A stretch of DNA of 64,000 bases from Candidatus Planktophila limnetica (GTDB lineage Bacteria > Actinomycetota > Actinomycetes > Nanopelagicales > Nanopelagicaceae). The notes beneath the pieces were generated by a model. The model saw only the letters and a program-made list of their open reading frames with translations. It ran no database searches and had not been told where the DNA came from. Location: NCBI RefSeq assembly GCF_002288365.1, contig NZ_CP016782.1, positions 496,001 through 560,000 on the forward strand. The letters are read 5' to 3'. The position numbers and the translations under genes are program-made. This document shows positions 26,786 to 35,605 of the stretch, in pieces. The stretch's first letter is position 1. Every line of letters starts with the position of its first letter.

Positions 26786-28089
26786 CAATCTACGGCTGGC
26801 TCAGATTCCGGCGTCTCGGGCAGGGGGATTTCCCTTGGTTCGCGCTCAAGAAGGGCTGTGGCAACGGGGGCGGCCACGATTTCGATCTGCCAGGCCCTGG
26901 CACCCAGTGTTGCCATGGCTTGTGCAACCGCGGCCGCATCAAGGGCGGCAGTACTTGCAGCAGGGGGCGCCCAACATATGCGCCGGATAACTTCAGGGGA
27001 GATTAGGTTCTCAGCAGGAATTGATAAGTCGTGGGCCAGAGTTTCAACTGCAAATCGTGCATGGGTAAGGGGTGCGTATTTTTCTGGAAATCTTTCTCGC
27101 CACAACTTAATTGGGGGCAAGGTGTCGGCTCCGGATTTCATCGGCGGCCACTGATCTTCTGGAGTATTTACCGCAGATTCGATGGCAGCAATCCACGTAG
27201 ACATATTTTCTGACCACCGCGCTCGCATTCCTATAGGGCGTAGTGTTTTTTCAACATCTTTTTTTGTCATGGGTTTGTGAATTGCTAATTCAATAATTCC
27301 GGCATCGTTGAGAAGTTTCCCACTAGAAACATCATTAGCCTGTGCGATTTCATTTCGGGCAATCCATAAGTTTTTGATTACTGCGAGCTGGTCGCGTTTT
27401 TTAATCTTATGCATGCCTGAAGTCCGTCGCCATGGATCAATGCGAGGGGGAGCAGGTGGTGCTAATAAAATTGATGCGAATTCTTCTTCAGCCCATTTCC
27501 ACTTCTTTGCATCACTGAGTAATTCATACATTTTGTTTCGAAGTGGAATCAATAATTCAACATCTAAAGCTGCGTAATTGAGCCAGTCATGGGGCAAAGG
27601 ACGGGTAGACCAATCAACTGCAGAGTGCTCTTTTGCTAGGGAAACGCCCATCAAGGATTCAAGAAGTGGGCCTAAACCAACTCGGGGCAATCCTGCTATT
27701 CGCCCACCTAGTTCAGTATCAAATAACTTTGAAGGATTTATTCCTACTTCTCGTAAGCATGGAAGATCTTGGGTGCTGGCGTGCAAAATGACTTCATCAG
27801 TATTGAAAAGTTCATTGAGTTGAGTAAAAAGTGCATGGCCCGGACCAAAAGGAATTGGATCTATTAGATGTAATCCGCCACCCTCTCTTTTGATTTGAAT
27901 CAGATATGCACGTGAGCTGTATTTATATCCAGATGCTCGTTCGGCATCGACTGCAAATGGCCCACTTCCATTTTTTAAAGCATCCAAGAGTTGAAGAAAT
28001 TTTTCCTCAGTATCGACAACGGGCGGGACGCCTTCTGCTGGCGTCAGTAAAGGCAGAGCCTCAGGAGTTTGTGGCGTTGTTTCGCTCAT
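26785..28089 (-). CDS. rnd: ribonuclease D family 3'-5' exonuclease with HRDC domain
   Basis: DEDD-type exoribonuclease for tRNA and stable RNA 3' processing. It has 434 residues. Exo motifs are visible: FAVDAERASG (first acidic pair), HASTQDLPCL (second Asp) and YAALDVELLIPL (Tyr and last Asp). An HRDC-type helical domain follows from about residue 225. The C-terminal 150 residues are the longer actinobacterial form. It starts 3 bp after the DUF3000 stop; this pairing is conserved in actinobacteria. Confidence 0.92.
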   Translation of the reverse strand: MSETTPQTPEALPLLTPAEGVPPVVDTEEKFLQLLDALKNGSGPFAVDAERASGYKYSSRAYLIQIKREGGGLHLIDPIPFGPGHALFTQLNELFNTDEVILHASTQDLPCLREVGINPSKLFDTELGGRIAGLPRVGLGPLLESLMGVSLAKEHSAVDWSTRPLPHDWLNYAALDVELLIPLRNKMYELLSDAKKWKWAEEEFASILLAPPAPPRIDPWRRTSGMHKIKKRDQLAVIKNLWIARNEIAQANDVSSGKLLNDAGIIELAIHKPMTKKDVEKTLRPIGMRARWSENMSTWIAAIESAVNTPEDQWPPMKSGADTLPPIKLWRERFPEKYAPLTHARFAVETLAHDLSIPAENLISPEVIRRICWAPPAASTAALDAAAVAQAMATLGARAWQIEIVAAPVATALLEREPREIPLPETPESEPAVD

Positions 28090-28092
28090 TCG

Positions 28093-28671
28093 TTATTTTC
28101 GCTTGGCAGAAGTAATTGCAGATACACCCTCTGGAACTGGTGGCAATCCTGAAACTTCGGCAATTAAATTGCACCAACCTTCAATATGTTTAATCAAATC
28201 TCGTGGGTCTTCAACGATGGGACTCCATGAAGCACGAATTTCCATTTCAGACTCATCATGACGTGGAGATAGTTTTCCAAATGATGCACTTGAAACACGT
28301 GTCACTGTTCCACTGGGGGCGTTAAATTCACAGCCAGTGTTTGTGATGGATTCAAGAAACCAACTCCAACCCACTTCAGGCAAAAGTGGATCTTCTTGCA
28401 TCACTGGATCAACATCTGCACGAACAAATGTCACGCAGCGAAACTCACCCTCCCAGGTGTCTTGTCCGCCAGGTTCGTGTAAGAGTACAAATCGTCCACT
28501 CGCTAGTTCATCTTCGGCATCGCCTAATAACCCATTACTAACATCGGCTGAAAATGCAAAAGAGTAGGCGGCTAATTTTTGTGGAGCAGGTACTTCCTCA
28601 AGAATGATTTCTGGTCGTGGAGTAATTAATCGTAAATGATCGATTAACTTATCAAAGGCAAATGAATCCAC
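28093..28671 (-). CDS. DUF3000 family protein
   Basis: A 192-residue soluble protein of an actinobacteria-specific family with no known function, always found next to ribonuclease D. It has no membrane segment and no obvious catalytic motif. The start is GTG 28671, with TAGAGT 6 bases upstream on the minus strand. It is divergent from the EamA exporter with 60 bp between the starts. Co-transcription with rnd suggests an RNA-related role; this is an inference. Confidence 0.85.
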   Translation of the reverse strand: MDSFAFDKLIDHLRLITPRPEIILEEVPAPQKLAAYSFAFSADVSNGLLGDAEDELASGRFVLLHEPGGQDTWEGEFRCVTFVRADVDPVMQEDPLLPEVGWSWFLESITNTGCEFNAPSGTVTRVSSASFGKLSPRHDESEMEIRASWSPIVEDPRDLIKHIEGWCNLIAEVSGLPPVPEGVSAITSAKRK

Positions 28672-28677
28672 TGGCTA

Positions 28678-28683
28678 ACTCTA
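28678..28683 (-). promoter_or_regulatory. -10 element TAGAGT, leaderless promoter of DUF3000-rnd
   Basis: On the minus strand TAGAGT is followed by 6 bases and GTG 28671. Confidence 0.55.
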
Positions 28684-28719
28684 AATCGCATCTTCCCAAT
28701 AGCGTGGGAGGCGGGGCTG

Positions 28720-28725
28720 TAGCAT
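28720..28725 (+). promoter_or_regulatory. -10 element TAGCAT, leaderless promoter of the EamA exporter
   Basis: TAGCAT is followed by 6 bases and ATG 28732. The divergent DUF3000 promoter is 36 bp away. Confidence 0.6.
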
Positions 28726-28731
28726 GCGTTA

Positions 28732-29583
28732 ATGGGTTCATTGCTAGCACTCTTATCCAGCGCTCTTTGGGGCACGGCAGATTTCTTTGGCGGAAAATTA
28801 AGTAAGAAGTACGCACCAATTCTTGTTTTGGGTATGACTCAGGCAATTGGTTTGTTATTCGGAATTACATTGGTGTTATTAAGCGGTGAACTATTTGGTT
28901 CCAATCCTCCGAATGCATTTGGAGATGGTGGATATTTCTTTGCGGGTGCTATTGCCGGCGTAACGGGTTACATCGGTTTGATTTGCTTGTATGCCGGCTT
29001 ATCTACAGGTCGCATGGGAGTTGTCTCACCTATTAGCGCACTTAGCGCAGTCATACCTTTAACTGTGGCACTTGTTACCGGTGAAGTACTAACAACAGCG
29101 CAAGGAATTGGCGTCGTCATAGCCATGGTTGGAGCATTTTGTGCAAGTGGTCCCGAGCTATCGCAAGGACTATCTCCGAAGCCAATTTTCTTGGCACTTG
29201 GCGCGGCCGCAGGTTTTGGTACAGCAATGACTTTTATGGCAATTGGATCCGAGTCAAGTGCGTTGATGACAATGGTCATGATGAGGGCAACAACATTTAT
29301 CGTAACAATTTTCTTAGTTATTAGATATAGAACAGTTGGAAACTTTGAAAAATCTGAGATTCCAGTTCTATTGTTTATCGGCGTATCAGATTTCTTAGCA
29401 AATCTTTTACTTGGCGTAGCCACTAATTTCGGACTAGTTTCACTAGTAATGGTTCTTGGTTCAATTTATCCAATTGTTACAGCGCTACTGGCCTTTATAA
29501 TATTAAAAGAGCGGTTACATCGAGTTCAATACGTGGGAATTGTCTTTGCAGTTGCCGGAGTAGCACTTATTTCTGCTTCTTAA
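28732..29583 (+). CDS. EamA-family (DMT superfamily) transporter
   Basis: Ten-helix membrane protein of 283 residues made of two EamA repeats (about 3-135 and 148-282). The first opens with LLSSALWGTADFFGGKL, a common EamA start. Relatives export or import metabolites such as amino acids or nucleotides; no substrate can be assigned. The 3' end overlaps the convergent RibD-like gene by 17 bp. Confidence 0.85.
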   Translation: MGSLLALLSSALWGTADFFGGKLSKKYAPILVLGMTQAIGLLFGITLVLLSGELFGSNPPNAFGDGGYFFAGAIAGVTGYIGLICLYAGLSTGRMGVVSPISALSAVIPLTVALVTGEVLTTAQGIGVVIAMVGAFCASGPELSQGLSPKPIFLALGAAAGFGTAMTFMAIGSESSALMTMVMMRATTFIVTIFLVIRYRTVGNFEKSEIPVLLFIGVSDFLANLLLGVATNFGLVSLVMVLGSIYPIVTALLAFIILKERLHRVQYVGIVFAVAGVALISAS

Positions 29584-30061
29584 AGTGCGCCGTGTAAAAA
29601 ATAGTTCCGTCCACTTTTTTCTCATCTAAAGAGTCTGCTCGCGCAAGATATTTGGCAAAATCAAAAACATCAGATCCACCGGTGGCCGGTGTAAGACTGA
29701 GTTCAAGTGAATCAATTACATTCTTATCGAGTAGATAAGAAATGAATGAGGCGCCACCTTCAATAAGAATATTTTCTCCAAACTCTTTTGCAGCCCTGAT
29801 TACCCCATCGCACGGATCGATATTCCACACATGAGCGGCAGGTAGGTTTGGATGACTTTGGCGTGAAATGACTACCAAAGGCACCGGAGTCTTTACATAT
29901 GGTTCGTTGCGGGCCGTATTTCCGCCGATGATGATGCAATCAACCATCCGGCGGCGTTGAAGAAAATTCTGCCTATCGGCTGGCGATGTCACCTGAGTGG
30001 AGGTGCCATTAAGTGAAGTGCAGCCATCGGCGCCCATAACAATCGTTGCTGTGACGCTCAT
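29567..30061 (-). CDS. stand-alone RibD C-terminal (pyrimidine reductase / DHFR-like) protein
   Basis: A 164-residue protein matching only the reductase half of RibD, which reduces the ribosylamino group in riboflavin synthesis. MGADGCTSLNG, DCIIIGGNTARNE and LIEGGASFISYLL are the NADPH and substrate segments. There is no deaminase domain and no other rib gene nearby. It may supply the missing reductase for a split riboflavin pathway or reduce another pteridine-like substrate. The ATG has AGGGGG 9 bases upstream. Confidence 0.8.
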   Translation of the reverse strand: MSVTATIVMGADGCTSLNGTSTQVTSPADRQNFLQRRRMVDCIIIGGNTARNEPYVKTPVPLVVISRQSHPNLPAAHVWNIDPCDGVIRAAKEFGENILIEGGASFISYLLDKNVIDSLELSLTPATGGSDVFDFAKYLARADSLDEKKVDGTIFYTAHFKKQK

Positions 30062-30123
30062 GACCGAGAACCCCCTGAACCAGTGCGCTAATGATGTCAG
30101 TGCCTATCTCTATCGTAAGGCTC

Positions 30124-30318
30124 ATGATCATTGACTGCGATAAATGTTTAAAGAAAGATATCGAATGCGCTAATTGCGTTGTCTCTTTTTTTATTGGCGT
30201 GCCAGAAAAAACAGATATTTCTGCGCAGGTGCACAACGCAATAACTCTGTTGGCCTCACGCGAGATGACAAAAGGGCTCAAGTTTGAACCCGCAGATTTT
30301 GGCGACCAAACGGGATAA
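30124..30318 (+). CDS. small conserved cysteine-rich protein
   Basis: A 64-residue protein with CDKCLKKDIECANC near the N-terminus, a four-Cys motif (CxxC-x6-CxxC) likely to bind zinc or a cluster, followed by VVSFFIG. Similar small proteins precede NlpC/P60 hydrolase genes in other actinobacteria; their function is unknown. ATG 30124 (MIIDCDKCL) is preferred to the upstream in-frame ATGs because AAGG lies about 5 bases before it and relatives start this way. The NlpC/P60 gene follows on the same strand after 94 bp, with its own promoter. Confidence 0.75.
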   Translation: MIIDCDKCLKKDIECANCVVSFFIGVPEKTDISAQVHNAITLLASREMTKGLKFEPADFGDQTG

Positions 30319-30399
30319 CACCCCGAAAAATCTGACTTTCTTACTGATTTCTCAGGCTCATCTGGGCGTTTGAGGTTGAGGCGCGCTCTTATGACAGGT

Positions 30400-30405
30400 T
30401 AACCT
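30400..30405 (+). promoter_or_regulatory. -10 element TAACCT, leaderless promoter of the NlpC/P60 gene
   Basis: TAACCT is followed by 7 bases and ATG 30413, and TTGAGG at 30376-30381 is a possible -35 with an 18-bp spacer. The hexamer is half of the palindrome AGGTTAACCT (30396-30405). Confidence 0.6.
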
Positions 30406-30412
30406 CGTAACC

Positions 30413-31429
30413 ATGCGTTTCATTGGCTATCGAGTGGGGATCAGCGTTGCGCTTACAAGTGCCCTGATTTCATCTGTATTCGTAGCTCCCCAATCTCACG
30501 CGGCGCCAACACTTGCTGAAATTCAAATCAAGGTTCGCCAATTAGAAGAAGATGCAACATCGGCAGCAGAAGGTGCACAAGAAGCAAAAGTCAAGATAGC
30601 CGTGCTAACAAAGACGCTGACAGGAATCAAGCAAAAGGCAGCAGTGCAGGGTCAAAATGTTTCCGAACTCTCAAAATCACTGGGAGCTATTGCAATTGAT
30701 CAGTATAAAAATGGCGGATTAAGCCAGAGCTTGGAACTTTTATTCTCATCTGATCCAACACTTTATTTATCTGCTGCGGGTTCACTAGATGCACTCACTC
30801 GCCGTAAATCTATTCAATTAAATAAATTTCAAGCAGCAGAACAACGCCTTAATGCAACAACGCTCACTGTCGAAGACAAGCTTGCTCTGATTGCGGCCGC
30901 GCAAAAGAAGTATCAGGCACAAGCTCGTTTGGCTCAATCTAAATTAGCTGAAGCCGAAAGATTGCTGGCGCAATTAAAGAAAGAAGATAGAGACAGATTG
31001 GCACGTCTTGCAGAAGAGCAAGAAAATGCAGATCAAGCGTCATCTCTTGAAGCCGCTAAAGGCGCACAGGGAGTCTCAGGGCGAGCAGGTGTTGCTCTTA
31101 AATATGCGTTGAAGCAAATCGGCGATAGATATGTTTTTGGTGCAGATGGATTAACTACGTGGGATTGTTCTGGTTTAACTATGCGTGCTTTTCAAGCATC
31201 AGGGGTTTCGCTGCCTCACTCTTCAGCAGCGCAATTTCGTTATGGAAAACTAATTTCGCGATCAAATCTTAAGGCTGGTGATTTAGTATTTTTTGGCTCT
31301 CCAATTTCCCACGTTGGAATTTATCTTGGCGGTGGCAAAATGGTTCACGCACCACGTTCAGGTTCACGTGTGAAGGTTGCAACGATGGACATGGGACGCA
31401 AAAAATTTAGAGGTGGTAAACGTTTATAA
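30413..31429 (+). CDS. secreted NlpC/P60 peptidoglycan endopeptidase
   Basis: Exported cell-wall hydrolase, 338 residues. A signal peptide (about 1-30, cleavage after SHA) leads into an Ala/Lys/Glu-rich coiled coil (about 31-215) and then the NlpC/P60 domain. The catalytic Cys252 (TWDCSGL), His300 (ISHVGIYLG) and His312 (VHAPRSG) are present. This is the RipA/p60-like architecture that cuts stem peptides during growth and division, with the coiled coil as an autoinhibitory or docking part. The glycosyltransferase gene overlaps its 3' end. Confidence 0.92.
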   Translation: MRFIGYRVGISVALTSALISSVFVAPQSHAAPTLAEIQIKVRQLEEDATSAAEGAQEAKVKIAVLTKTLTGIKQKAAVQGQNVSELSKSLGAIAIDQYKNGGLSQSLELLFSSDPTLYLSAAGSLDALTRRKSIQLNKFQAAEQRLNATTLTVEDKLALIAAAQKKYQAQARLAQSKLAEAERLLAQLKKEDRDRLARLAEEQENADQASSLEAAKGAQGVSGRAGVALKYALKQIGDRYVFGADGLTTWDCSGLTMRAFQASGVSLPHSSAAQFRYGKLISRSNLKAGDLVFFGSPISHVGIYLGGGKMVHAPRSGSRVKVATMDMGRKKFRGGKRL

Positions 31430-32564
31430 AAAGATTCTGGTTGTAACAAATGATTTTGGCCCGCGGACCGGGGGGATCGAAACATTTATCATTGGACTAC
31501 TGGAGAGAATCAAAGGGCACGAAGTTATAGTTTTTACATCCGCGCAAGGCGATACATCAGAGTATGACCAAAAGTGGCTTAATCAATATGGCGTGCGAGT
31601 AATTCGTGATCGAAGCAAAATTTTATTGCCTTCGTGGCGCACAACAAGACGAGCTAAAGAGATTGTTAAGTTACACAACATTGATGTGATCATCTTCGGC
31701 GCTGCAGCGCCACTTGCCTTGATGGCTCCGGCCCTGCGCAAATTAGGTGTTAAGAAAATTGTTGCTCTTACGCATGGACACGAAGTTTGGTGGGCAAAAA
31801 TCTTCCCATTTAATCTTGCCATGAGACGAATTGGTAGCGCAGTGGACCACCTAACCTATCTTGGTGAATTTACTCGAAATGCCATTGCACAATCTTTGAC
31901 TCAAAGAAGTGCTGATGCCATGGTCAAAATAGCTCCAGGAATTGATACATCGCACTTCATTCCACAACCAGATTCGATGCAAAAACGCATAACACTTGGT
32001 TTAGAAGATAAAAAAATCATCATCAGCGTTGGTCGACTTGTTCACCGCAAGGGCCAAGATAAATTAATACAAGCCATGCCGGCAGTTTTGCAGAAGGTTC
32101 CTAATGCGCATCTTCTATTAGTTGGAGAAGGCCCTTATCGATCTCACCTAGAAAAATTAGCAAAGAAGTTATCGGTTCAGGAGAATGTAACTTTTGCCGG
32201 GCGAATTTTGTATGACAAGTTGCCAAGTTATCTTTCAGCCGCTGATCTCTTTGCCATGCCTTCTCGTTCCCGATTCTTTGGGTTAGAAGTTGAAGGCCTT
32301 GGAATTGTTTATCTAGAAGCTAGTGCATGTGGGATACCCGTTGTTGCGGGAAATTCTGGGGGCGCACCCGATGCCGTACTTGAAGGTGTTACCGGGTTGT
32401 GTGTCGATGGCACCGATGTTAATTGCATTGCACAAGCAGTAATAGATATTTGTAGCGATGCTAAGCGAGCATCAAACATGGGATCTGCAGGGCGTAACTG
32501 GGTTGTTGACCAATGGAGATGGGAAATTTGGTCTAAAGAATTTAATGCACTTTTAGTTGATTAG
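31413..32564 (+). CDS. GT4-family glycosyltransferase
   Basis: Retaining glycosyltransferase of the GT-B fold, 383 residues. NDFGPRTGGIETF near the N-terminus, SVGRLVHRKGQDKL in the middle and the GLEVEGLGIVYLEASACG donor-binding segment define it. Relatives in this position include mannosyltransferases for phosphatidyl-inositol mannosides; an ino1 gene in the window fits but does not prove it. The frame opens at TTG 31377; GTG 31413 (MVNVYKKILV) is preferred and gives a 17-bp overlap with the NlpC/P60 gene. Its stop overlaps the response-regulator gene by 12 bp. Confidence 0.85.
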   Translation: MVNVYKKILVVTNDFGPRTGGIETFIIGLLERIKGHEVIVFTSAQGDTSEYDQKWLNQYGVRVIRDRSKILLPSWRTTRRAKEIVKLHNIDVIIFGAAAPLALMAPALRKLGVKKIVALTHGHEVWWAKIFPFNLAMRRIGSAVDHLTYLGEFTRNAIAQSLTQRSADAMVKIAPGIDTSHFIPQPDSMQKRITLGLEDKKIIISVGRLVHRKGQDKLIQAMPAVLQKVPNAHLLLVGEGPYRSHLEKLAKKLSVQENVTFAGRILYDKLPSYLSAADLFAMPSRSRFFGLEVEGLGIVYLEASACGIPVVAGNSGGAPDAVLEGVTGLCVDGTDVNCIAQAVIDICSDAKRASNMGSAGRNWVVDQWRWEIWSKEFNALLVD

Positions 32565-33176
32565 TAAACCATTTTTTCTCGCCACGATAATTGCTTGGAT
32601 TCTATTTTTGGATTCAAGTTTTCTATAAATTGAAGCTAGGTGTGTCTTAACGGTTGCTTGGGTAATAAATAGTTCTAATCCGATATCACCAGCACTTAAG
32701 CCATCGGCTAACTTTTGAAGGACTTGCGTTTCTCTGTGGGTCAGAGAATTTGCTTCTAAATCTCGCGTGATCACACCAGAGATGCCTTGGGCGCTAAATG
32801 ACAGTGGTGAAATCGCTGAGTGCTCAATGGCAGAGATTAATTCTGCAAGAGGTGCGTTTTTTTCAACATATGCGCTAGCTCCAGATTTCATGACAGTGAG
32901 TAAATAATCCTTTGCACTATTTAATGTCAGAACAACTATTCCAATGCGCTGTGAAAGCGAACGTGCCCAAGTAACAATTTCTAATCCATTTCCATCAGGC
33001 AGAGATAGATCAACAACTATTATCTGCGGATTAGTGTGTGCAATCTGAGCGCGAGCCTCGGCGATAGTGGCTGCTTCACCCACACAAATATGTCCTGCAC
33101 GTGCAAGTGCAACCTTTACACCGGCTCTGACACTTTCATGGTCATCAATGATTAATACGGTAAGCGGTTGTTTCAT
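32553..33176 (-). CDS. NarL/LuxR-family response regulator
   Basis: DNA-binding response regulator of 207 residues. The receiver domain has the acidic pair Asp11/Asp12 and the phospho-acceptor Asp56 (VVDLSLPDG). The C-terminal LuxR-type HTH spans about residues 142-205 (LTHRETQVLQKLADG, QATVKTHLASIYRKL). It overlaps the histidine kinase by four bases (ATGA) and is the last gene of a transcript that starts with an acyl-CoA ligase. Targets are unknown; control of lipid genes is a reasonable guess from context. Confidence 0.92.
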   Translation of the reverse strand: MKQPLTVLIIDDHESVRAGVKVALARAGHICVGEAATIAEARAQIAHTNPQIIVVDLSLPDGNGLEIVTWARSLSQRIGIVVLTLNSAKDYLLTVMKSGASAYVEKNAPLAELISAIEHSAISPLSFSAQGISGVITRDLEANSLTHRETQVLQKLADGLSAGDIGLELFITQATVKTHLASIYRKLESKNRIQAIIVARKNGLLIN

Positions 33177-33748
33177 GAAGGTAAGGTGATTGAATAATTA
33201 GTACCCTGTGACGAGCTCGACGTAGTCAATGCGCCATTAATTGCCGAACAACGCTCTTGAATTCCACGGATGCCAAAACCTGCTGATTTAGGTGTATTCA
33301 TACCTTTTCCATTATCGCGATAGATGTATTGCATACTATTCTCGCTTTTGGAAATGGATATCTCTATAACGCTAGCCCCAGAGTGCTTAAGCGAGTTGCG
33401 AAGTAGTTCGCGAGAAATGGCCAATAACTCCTCTTCTATGTGGGCAGATATGGCGAAATCCTCACGCGCAATCTTTAACTCAACGGTTGATCTGAGTTCG
33501 AGCAACAGGGCTCGTAGAGATTGCTCAAAAGAGAGTAATTCCTGGGCTCGTAAGTTAAAGATTTCTGCACGAACACTTTCGATCAATGCTGATACTTTGA
33601 AGAGAATCGTTCGAAGTTCTATGCGTGTGACAGATGGAGTTTCGGGGGCAGCAAGTAGTAGATCTAATGAGTACGAAAGCCCCACGAGATCTTGCGCTAT
33701 TCCATCATGTAACTCTTGAGCGATTTTTACTCGCTCGCGTTGTGTCAC
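33173..33748 (-). CDS. sensor-less histidine kinase (HisKA_3 type)
   Basis: A 191-residue kinase made only of the dimerisation domain, with His14 in QELHDGIAQDL, and the HATPase domain (ELLRNSLKHS N-box, DNGKGM, GFGIRGIQERC). No membrane segment, PAS or GAF domain precedes the histidine. The GTG start directly follows the TAG of the acyl-CoA ligase (TAGGTG), so the short form is genuine unless a sensor domain was lost. The signal must come from a partner protein or a cytosolic ligand. Confidence 0.88.
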   Translation of the reverse strand: MTQRERVKIAQELHDGIAQDLVGLSYSLDLLLAAPETPSVTRIELRTILFKVSALIESVRAEIFNLRAQELLSFEQSLRALLLELRSTVELKIAREDFAISAHIEEELLAISRELLRNSLKHSGASVIEISISKSENSMQYIYRDNGKGMNTPKSAGFGIRGIQERCSAINGALTTSSSSQGTNYSITLPS

Positions 33749-35539
33749 CTAATCTGCAAAGAGGGCAGCGATATCTGCTGCGAATTCTTTTCCAATCACG
33801 TGGCGCTTTAATGAAAGTTTTGCGGTGAGATGACCGCCTGCAATGGTGAAATCAGTTGGCAGAATTCTAAACTTGCGAATTGATTCCGCACGGCTGACTG
33901 CCTTATTTGCTTCATCTACTGCTGTTTGAATAACAGCAACAAGGTCTGGATCTGTTGTCAGATCAGCAAGGGATGCACCCTCTTTTTTATTAGCTACGAC
34001 CCATGTCTTTAATGCATCTTGATCGATAGTTACCAAGGTTGCAATAAATGGTTGATTATCGCCAACGACCATGCACTGGCTAATCAGTGGGTGAGCGCGC
34101 AATCTATCTTCAAGAACAGCTGGTGCAACGTTTTTTCCACCGGCTGTAACAATAAGTTCTTTCTTGCGTCCGACAATAAATAAATATCCTTCATCATCGA
34201 GTTTGCCGAGATCTCCAGAGTGAAACCATCGATCGCCGGAGAATACTTCGGCATTTGCCGCATCATTTTTCCAGTAACCCTGCATAACGATTGGTCCCTT
34301 GATGAGAACTTCTCCATCTTCAGCAATTTTTATTGTTGTGCCAGGAATTGGACGACCAACTGAACCAACTCGAATTTCATTTGTTAGGTTAAGTGTTGCT
34401 CCGGCTGTTGTTTCAGTCAGTCCGTAACCTTCAAGAATTGTGATGCCAGCGCCACGGTAGAAGTGACCGAGTCGCTCACCTAGTGGCGCGCCTCCTGAAA
34501 TAGCAGCCTCTACACGCCCACCTAAACCGGTACGAATCTTTGAGTACACAAGTTTGTCAAAGAGTCCATGCTTAAACTTAAGCGCAGGTGAAATTTTGCC
34601 ACTCTCGATTCCTCGGCTGTATTCAATTGCAATGTCTGCAGCTTTTCTAAATATTTTTCCCTTGCCAGCAGCTTCTGCTTTTGCTTCAGCGCCGTTGTAT
34701 ACCTTTTCAAAGATGCGAGGAACTGCAAGCACGAAAGTCGGCTTAAAGGAAGCAAGATCAATTGGTAAGCGCCCAACAGGATCGCTGCAATGTGCCAGAT
34801 GTAAACCTGCGGCAACAGAACCAATTTGAACCATGCGTCCAAAGACGTGAGCTACCGGTAAGAATAAAAGTGTTGATCCACCAGGCTTGAGGAACAAATC
34901 ATTTGCTCCTTGTACAACGTTTCCACACTCGGCTAAGAAGTTTGCGTGTGAAATTTGGACACCTTTAGGTTTACCTGTTGTACCTGATGTGTAGATAAGT
35001 GTTGCCAACGTTTCGGGCAATAAAGCTTTTCTGCGCTTTTCGATCTCTTCATCGCTGACGGCTGCTCCATCGTAGGCAAGTGTTGCCAAGACATTTTCAG
35101 TCATCGTCCACATACGTGTGGTGTGTGATGGTTGAACAGTTTTAACGAGATCTCGCAACGCAGGAGTTTCTACGATAATTGCAACCGCACCTGAATCGTT
35201 GAGAATCCAATCAATTTGTTCAGCCGATGATGTGTCATAAATAGGAACAACACAACCGCCGGCATACCAAATTGCAAAATCTAAAATCGTCCATTCATAA
35301 CGAGTGCGAGCCATGATTGCGACTCGGTCACCAATGTTTATTCCTGCAGCAACGAGACCTTTTGCGGTTGCACGTACTTCAGATTCAAACTCTTTTGCAG
35401 TAACACTCTGCCAACCATCTCCGAGTGCACGTGAGAGCATGACGCGTTCAGGTTCGAACCACGCACGTTCTGATACAAGGTTTGTTAGGTTTCCAGCGCT
35501 GGCAATCGGCACAAGGGCCGGGACTGAGATCTCATTCAT
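33749..35539 (-). CDS. long-chain fatty acid-CoA ligase (AMP-binding)
   Basis: Activates fatty acids with ATP and CoA. It has 596 residues. The P-loop LIYTSGTTGKPKGV, EGYGLTET and the C-terminal SGDLGKLDDEGYLF and GRKKELIVTAGG segments are those of FadD15-like enzymes. It is the first gene of a transcript with a histidine kinase and its regulator, with no gap between them. The start ATG has TAGCGT 7 bases upstream on the minus strand. Confidence 0.93.
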   Translation of the reverse strand: MNEISVPALVPIASAGNLTNLVSERAWFEPERVMLSRALGDGWQSVTAKEFESEVRATAKGLVAAGINIGDRVAIMARTRYEWTILDFAIWYAGGCVVPIYDTSSAEQIDWILNDSGAVAIIVETPALRDLVKTVQPSHTTRMWTMTENVLATLAYDGAAVSDEEIEKRRKALLPETLATLIYTSGTTGKPKGVQISHANFLAECGNVVQGANDLFLKPGGSTLLFLPVAHVFGRMVQIGSVAAGLHLAHCSDPVGRLPIDLASFKPTFVLAVPRIFEKVYNGAEAKAEAAGKGKIFRKAADIAIEYSRGIESGKISPALKFKHGLFDKLVYSKIRTGLGGRVEAAISGGAPLGERLGHFYRGAGITILEGYGLTETTAGATLNLTNEIRVGSVGRPIPGTTIKIAEDGEVLIKGPIVMQGYWKNDAANAEVFSGDRWFHSGDLGKLDDEGYLFIVGRKKELIVTAGGKNVAPAVLEDRLRAHPLISQCMVVGDNQPFIATLVTIDQDALKTWVVANKKEGASLADLTTDPDLVAVIQTAVDEANKAVSRAESIRKFRILPTDFTIAGGHLTAKLSLKRHVIGKEFAADIAALFAD

Positions 35540-35546
35540 GTGGCTA

Positions 35547-35552
35547 ACGCTA
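35547..35552 (-). promoter_or_regulatory. -10 element TAGCGT, leaderless promoter of the acyl-CoA ligase/two-component operon
   Basis: On the minus strand TAGCGT is followed by 7 bases and ATG 35539. The divergent SRPBCC gene has its own -10 element 41 bp away. Confidence 0.55.
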
Positions 35553-35593
35553 GCGTGACCGGGTTATTTTGCGAAAGAGGTGTTACTTAAGGG

Positions 35594-35599
35594 TAACCT
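35594..35599 (+). promoter_or_regulatory. -10 element TAACCT, leaderless promoter of the SRPBCC gene
   Basis: TAACCT is followed by 6 bases and ATG 35606. The same hexamer serves the NlpC/P60 gene at 30400. Confidence 0.6.
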
Positions 35600-35605
35600 T
35601 GGACC

